A stretch of DNA of 9,242 nucleotides from Sphingomonas sp. (GTDB taxonomy: Bacteria; Pseudomonadota; Alphaproteobacteria; Sphingomonadales; Sphingomonadaceae), in NCBI GenBank assembly GCA_025936675.1, contig JAICSX010000065.1, positions 1 through 9,242 on the forward strand. Reading direction: 5' to 3'. The notes under the pieces are model-generated. The model saw nothing but the letters and a program-made list of their open reading frames with translations, searched no databases and was not told the origin of the DNA. Shown one piece after another: positions 5,758 to 9,242 of this stretch (position 1 is its first letter; the number at the start of each line of letters is the position of its first letter). A program made the position numbers and the translations under genes.

Positions 5758-6333
5758 CTATGATTCTACCGCGTCGGTGCAGCTCGCGACCTCTAGCAAG
5801 GTGAGGCCGTTGACGACGAAGCTCGCAGCCAGGATCCAGGCGAACGTCGCGACAAGCTCACGCGTCGGCCCGAAGATGCTGACGACGATGGTCGCGATCG
5901 ACAGCCCCGCGATGAGCAGGATCGCGAGCAGGAAATCCATGCCGGCGGAAAGCGCCGTCCAGCGCCGCACCGACCCGCCGGTCTCGGTCGCGCTCGCCGC
6001 CAGGATCAGGCTTCGGATCAGAAGCCAGGCGATGATCGGCGTGACCGTCGGGAAGAAGTGCGTCTCCGGATTGATCACGAACAGGAGCCCGGCGAGCGCC
6101 GTCACGCCTCCGGCGGCCATCGCGAACGGCCGCACCGAGCGGCGCAGCGACCCCGCGACGGTCTCGATCAAGCCGGCGGCGATCAGCAGCCCGCCGATCA
6201 TGGCCGATGGAATCGTCTTGCCCGCGGGAAGGAGCGCCGCGCCGATGCCGAGCAGCACGATCGCGATCGCCGCGACCCGGATTGCCCGGGCGCGGAACCG
6301 GTCGGACCATATTCTTCGGGCCTCGCTTGCCAT
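5758..6333 (-). CDS. HdeD/DUF308-like six-helix membrane protein
   Basis: A 191-residue integral membrane protein with six predicted helices, at about residues 18-36, 41-61, 69-87, 93-113, 130-152 and 160-180. They fall as three helical hairpins, the layout of the HdeD/DUF308 family. In E. coli HdeD is linked to acid resistance, but most relatives have no known role. A short cytoplasmic basic N-terminus (RRIWSDRFRAR) fits positive-inside topology. The start is ATG 6333: minus-strand GAGG sits seven bases before it. A TTG at 6339 would lie too close to that site. The gene is 43 bases downstream of the lipid kinase gene and 43 bases upstream of the DUF2721 gene. The family is assigned by topology and sequence style, so the exact family is less sure than the membrane nature. 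Confidence 0.85.
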   Translation of the reverse strand: MASEARRIWSDRFRARAIRVAAIAIVLLGIGAALLPAGKTIPSAMIGGLLIAAGLIETVAGSLRRSVRPFAMAAGGVTALAGLLFVINPETHFFPTVTPIIAWLLIRSLILAASATETGGSVRRWTALSAGMDFLLAILLIAGLSIATIVVSIFGPTRELVATFAWILAASFVVNGLTLLEVASCTDAVES

Positions 6334-6376
6334 TCTCAAACCTCGCGAACCCGGAGAAAGCCGCCGTGGTTCCCTT

Positions 6377-7267
6377 TCAGGGCGCGATCACCCGCAGCGC
6401 CTGCTTGCGGATCTTATAGTCGAGCGGCGGCTTCGCGCGAACCACCTCGCCGTCGAGGGACACCGCAAACTGCGAGCGGTGGCTTCCGACCCGCAAGCGC
6501 TGGACGTCATCGAGCCGAACCATGTCGTCTGGACGGATGCGGTTGAACAGGGCGCGGATGCTCGCCGCGATGAGGCCGCGGCGGGTTTTCTTGCGCATCA
6601 CGAAGACGCAGAGCTTGCCCCCATCTAGCGTCTCGCGGCTCCCGGGTGCCGTGATGTCGGTTCGATATTCGTTGTTGCCGACGAACAGCAGAGGCGTGTC
6701 GATCCGGCCAGTCCGCTCTTCGTTGACGGTCAGCGTCAGGCGATGGTGATTGAAGCGCACGAGCGTTCGCAACGAGGCGATGATCATCGCGAGGCGCTTG
6801 TTTCGGCCGAGCTTCATCCGCTGCAGGTCGCGGTCGACCACCATGAGCGGATAAAGCCCGATCGCGCTGTTGTTGATGAAAATGCGCTCGTTCATCTCGC
6901 CGACGTCGACCCCGCGCTCTTTGCCCGCGGCGATGAGCTTCGCCGCTTCGTCGAGATCGCTTGGAATGCCGAGATCTCGCGCGAAATGGTTTAGGGTCCC
7001 AAGAGGGAGGATCCCCAGGCGCGTTTCGGTCCCAACCAAAGCGGACGCTGCAGCGCTCACCGTTCCATCGCCGCCGCCGACCACCAGCAGCTCGTCCCCG
7101 CGCTCGGCGACGGCGCGGCAGCGCACGGCACATTCACCGCCGGAGACGAGCTCGACCTCTGCATCGACGCCTGCATCGGCAAGCGCCTTGCGAGCCTTTG
7201 CCGCAAGGTCCGGGTCGGCGGAAACGGCGCCGCCGCCGCGATTGAGAAGCACGGTGACTCGCGCCAT
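6377..7267 (-). CDS. Diacylglycerol kinase-family lipid kinase (DagK/YegS-like)
   Basis: A 296-residue protein with the diacylglycerol/sphingosine kinase catalytic domain, which transfers the ATP gamma-phosphate to a lipid hydroxyl at the inner membrane face. Motifs: NRGGG (9-13) at the first strand, GGGDGTV (64-70) for nucleotide binding, LPLGTLNHFARDLGIP (87-102), FVGNN (195-199), and LDGE (271-274) near the C-terminus with the catalytic-type acidic residues. Length agrees with the YegS/DgkB-like group. The natural substrate cannot be read from sequence; diacylglycerol, phosphatidylglycerol-like or, in a sphingomonad, a sphingoid lipid are options. ATG 7267 lies 15 bases after the DUF3617 stop, and no strong Shine-Dalgarno is seen, which suggests translational coupling. 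The HdeD-like gene follows 43 bases on. Confidence 0.93.
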   Translation of the reverse strand: MARVTVLLNRGGGAVSADPDLAAKARKALADAGVDAEVELVSGGECAVRCRAVAERGDELLVVGGGDGTVSAAASALVGTETRLGILPLGTLNHFARDLGIPSDLDEAAKLIAAGKERGVDVGEMNERIFINNSAIGLYPLMVVDRDLQRMKLGRNKRLAMIIASLRTLVRFNHHRLTLTVNEERTGRIDTPLLFVGNNEYRTDITAPGSRETLDGGKLCVFVMRKKTRRGLIAASIRALFNRIRPDDMVRLDDVQRLRVGSHRSQFAVSLDGEVVRAKPPLDYKIRKQALRVIAP

Positions 7268-7282
7268 GCCGGCGCTAACGCA

Positions 7283-7837
7283 TCAGTCTTCTTTACCGGT
7301 GCATTCGCCGACGCGCTGAGCATCGACATGCATCTTCATGCTCATGCCGTTCTGCGCTCCGCCGCTGCCGGTCATCGAGCTGTCGATCGAATAGCTCGTC
7401 GGCGTGTATGTGCCCTTGACGTTCATGTTCATGGTCGACTCTTCCTGATGGCAGACCATCGCCATGTCGATCTTTCCCCCGCCCATGGTGAAGTGATCAT
7501 ATTTGCAGGACTTGTCCGCGCCAAAGAAATCCTCCTTCGGCTTCTTCACGTCCTCGGGCTTGATGCAGTGCCTGCTCGCCTGGTTGCGATGTTCGGCCAT
7601 GCTTTGCTTCATCCGCGCAAGATATTGCTGCGGAATGCCGGGCATGTTCATTTCCTGGACGATCGTCTTCGACTCCCACAGGCCCGGCTGCACCATGGTG
7701 TCGCTGTTCATCACTCCTCCCTTGGTGACCGCCTCCGCGACCTGCTGAGTGGTCGCATTGTGGAGCTCGACGGTCGGTCCCTTGTTGCAGGCGCTGAGGC
7801 AAACGACTGACGCGATTACGCAAACTGCATTTCTCAT
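7283..7837 (-). CDS. DUF3617 family lipoprotein, methionine-rich
   Basis: A 184-residue predicted lipoprotein. A short hydrophobic signal (residues 4-16) ends in the lipobox LSAC (14-17), with Cys17 as lipidation site and Asn18 at +2. The mature part has PGLWES (51-56), the typical start of the DUF3617 domain, and four further cysteines (91, 111, 129, 179) that could form two disulfides in the periplasm. It has 16 methionines, clustered in MNMPG, MAMVC, MNMN and MSMKM. The family is common in sphingomonads and its role is unknown. ATG 7837 follows a strong AGAGGGGG ribosome site. It is the first gene of the leftward cluster, divergent from uvrB by 107 bases. Confidence 0.9.
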   Translation of the reverse strand: MRNAVCVIASVVCLSACNKGPTVELHNATTQQVAEAVTKGGVMNSDTMVQPGLWESKTIVQEMNMPGIPQQYLARMKQSMAEHRNQASRHCIKPEDVKKPKEDFFGADKSCKYDHFTMGGGKIDMAMVCHQEESTMNMNVKGTYTPTSYSIDSSMTGSGGAQNGMSMKMHVDAQRVGECTGKED

Positions 7838-7944
7838 GGCAGGCCCCCTCTTGAAGAGGCTCGCACCATAAACTTCGCGCTAAACGAGCGCCAGCGGCCG
7901 CGGTTCGGTTGTTCGCGTGGAGAGCGGCGACCATATAGCCTTTG
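7838..7944. promoter_or_regulatory. Divergent DUF3617/uvrB intergenic region
   Basis: This 107-base region must hold start signals for both directions. Rightward, TATAGC (7934-7939) is a -10-like hexamer only five bases before the uvrB ATG; no strong -35 lies at 17 bases. Leftward, minus-strand TATGGT (7870-7865) is a possible -10. A palindrome CCTCTT-g-AAGAGG (7847-7859) touches the DUF3617 ribosome site, and GCGCT/AGCGC (7877-7881, 7887-7891) is a second small inverted repeat. GTTC occurs at 7903-7906 and 7911-7914 with a four-base gap, not the seven-base gap of the alphaproteobacterial LexA box. Confidence 0.35.
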
Positions 7945-9242
7945 ATGGCGATTCAGATCCGAACCAGCCTTGCCGAACCGGAGACGGCCGAGGCCTTCGT
8001 GCCGCACAAGCCGGCGCGCCCGGAGAAGCACGAGGGCGGAAAGCGCTTCAAGATCGTCTCGGATTACGAGCCCGCCGGCGACCAGCCGCAGGCGATCAAG
8101 GAGCTGACCGAGGCCGCCCTCGACGGCGAGAAGAACCAGGTCCTGCTGGGAGTCACCGGCTCGGGCAAGACCTTCACCATGGCCAAGGTGATCGAAACGC
8201 TGCAGCGCCCGGCGCTGGTCATCGCGCCCAACAAGATCCTCGCCGCCCAGCTCTATGGCGAGTTCAAGAGCTTCTTCCCCGAAAACGCGGTGGAATATTT
8301 CGTCAGCTATTACGATTACTACCAGCCCGAGGCCTACGTCCCGCGCACCGACACCTACATCGAGAAGGAGTCGAGCGTGAACGAGGCGATCGACCGCATG
8401 CGCCACTCGGCGACGCGGTCGCTTCTGGAACGCGACGACGTGATCATCGTCGCTTCGGTCTCGTGCCTCTACGGCATCGGCTCGGTCGAGACCTATTCCG
8501 CAATGACCTTCGACCTCAAGAAGGGAAAGACCGAGGACCAGCGCGAGGTCATCCGCAAGCTCGTCGCGCTGCAATACCGCCGCAACGACCAGGCCTTCGC
8601 GCGCGGCAATTTCCGGGTGCGTGGCGACAGCTTGGAGATCTTCCCCTCGCACTACGAGGACATGGCGTGGCGGGTCAGCTTCTTCGGCGACGAGATCGAG
8701 GAGATCAGCGAGTTCGACCCGCTGACCGGAAAGACGATCGCCGGGCTCGACAGCATCCGCGTCTATGCGAACTCGCACTATGTGACGCCCGGCCCGACGC
8801 TCAAGCAGGCGATGGAGGCGATCAAGCATGAGCTCGCCGAACGGCTGAAGGAGCTGACCGCTGAAGGGCGGCTACTGGAGGCGCAAAGGCTCGAGCAGCG
8901 CACCAATTTCGACCTCGAGATGATTGCCGCCACAGGCTCGTGCGCGGGGATCGAGAATTACTCGCGCTTTCTTACCGGCCGGCTGCCCGGCGAGCCGCCG
9001 CCGACCTTGTTTGAGTATCTGCCCGACAACGCTCTCCTCTTCATCGATGAAAGCCACCAGACGGTGCCTCAGATCGGCGCGATGGCGCGTGGCGACCACC
9101 GGCGGAAGATCACGCTCGCCGAATATGGCTTCCGCCTGCCGAGCTGCATCGACAACCGGCCGCTGCGCTTCAACGAATGGGACGCGATGCGCCCGCAGAC
9201 GACCTTCGTCTCGGCCACCCCCGGCCCGTGGGAGATGAACGA
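7945..9242 (+). CDS. uvrB: Excinuclease ABC subunit UvrB (5' part, runs off the window)
   Basis: UvrB is the damage-verifying helicase-like subunit of nucleotide excision repair; it is loaded by UvrA and then binds UvrC for dual incision. The window holds residues 1-432 of a protein usually about 670-730 long. Seen are GDQPQAI (45-51), Walker A GVTGSGKT (69-76), the damage-probing beta-hairpin [12 protein letters not shown] (122-133), the UvrA-interaction region (roughly 150-250), the DESH box (368-371) and SATPG (423-427). The remaining helicase motifs and UVR domain lie beyond 9242. The start is ATG 7945; residues 1-34 form a short polar extension before the conserved [14 protein letters not shown], so a later start is not excluded, but no better one is seen. 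No Shine-Dalgarno lies within 15 bases, leaving leaderless initiation possible. The gene is divergent from the DUF3617 cluster. Confidence 0.98.
   Translation, partial: MAIQIRTSLAEPETAEAFVPHKPARPEKHEGGKRFKIVSDYEPAGDQPQAIKELTEAALDGEKNQVLLGVTGSGKTFTMAKVIETLQRPALVIAPNKILAAQLYGEFKSFFPENAVEYFVSYYDYYQPEAYVPRTDTYIEKESSVNEAIDRMRHSATRSLLERDDVIIVASVSCLYGIGSVETYSAMTFDLKKGKTEDQREVIRKLVALQYRRNDQAFARGNFRVRGDSLEIFPSHYEDMAWRVSFFGDEIEEISEFDPLTGKTIAGLDSIRVYANSHYVTPGPTLKQAMEAIKHELAERLKELTAEGRLLEAQRLEQRTNFDLEMIAATGSCAGIENYSRFLTGRLPGEPPPTLFEYLPDNALLFIDESHQTVPQIGAMARGDHRRKITLAEYGFRLPSCIDNRPLRFNEWDAMRPQTTFVSATPGPWEMN

Noticed and set aside
6334..6339. TTG 6339 as start of the HdeD-like gene
   Set aside because: The GAGG ribosome site is correctly spaced for ATG 6333 and too close to the TTG.
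7903..7914. LexA (SOS) box upstream of uvrB
   Set aside because: GTTC repeats are separated by four bases; the alphaproteobacterial LexA box needs seven. No GTTC-N7-GTTC was found in 7838-7944.
7834..8829. 331-codon minus-strand open frame antisense to uvrB
   Set aside because: Repetitive D, V, L, R composition from antisense reading; the plus-strand UvrB frame is unmistakable.
7917..8831. 304-codon plus-strand frame overlapping uvrB
   Set aside because: Out-of-frame reading of uvrB; low-complexity R, G and A composition and no motif.
1..9242. CRISPR array, insertion sequence or rRNA
   Set aside because: No regularly spaced repeats, transposase frame with terminal repeats, or rRNA-like sequence seen on reading both strands.

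Overview
The window looks like the chromosome of a GC-rich alphaproteobacterium, most likely a member of the Sphingomonadales. This is inferred from the RecJ, UvrB, PPi-phosphofructokinase, DUF3617 and DUF2721 protein styles and from strong G/C preference at third codon positions. No rRNA or other strict taxonomic marker is present, so the placement is provisional.

Left part (1 to about 2080) is an accessory-looking stretch next to the 3' end of a tRNA-Glu gene. It holds the first 32 codons of a leftward gene (96 to 1), then a rightward pair: a 64-residue ribbon-helix-helix-like DNA-binding protein (184-378) and a 259-residue protein of unknown function with a HEPN-like R-N-x3-H motif (433-1212). 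A small leftward gene with two cysteines follows (1325-1624), then about 460 bases without a convincing gene. Codon use here is visibly less GC-biased than on the right. Two copies of an 8-bp palindrome, 32 bp apart, straddle the start of the ribbon-helix-helix gene and make a good candidate autoregulatory operator.

Middle and right part (2085 to 7837) is a compact core block, all transcribed leftward. In transcription order it encodes a DUF3617 lipoprotein, a diacylglycerol-kinase-family lipid kinase, an HdeD/DUF308-like six-helix membrane protein, a DUF2721 membrane protein, pyrophosphate-dependent 6-phosphofructokinase, the RecJ exonuclease, and finally tRNA-Glu(UUC). Gaps are only 15 to 57 bases, so the six protein genes may be one operon. 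The tRNA has its own candidate promoter whose -35 box contains the recJ stop codon. Functions are mixed: envelope and membrane, lipid phosphorylation, glycolysis and DNA repair.

The right edge (7945 to 9242) carries the first 432 codons of uvrB (excinuclease subunit B), transcribed rightward and divergent from the DUF3617 gene across a 107-base intergenic region.

The most interesting part is the ribbon-helix-helix plus HEPN-motif pair beside tRNA-Glu, a possible small toxin-antitoxin-like or defence module. That idea rests on motifs and gene order only.
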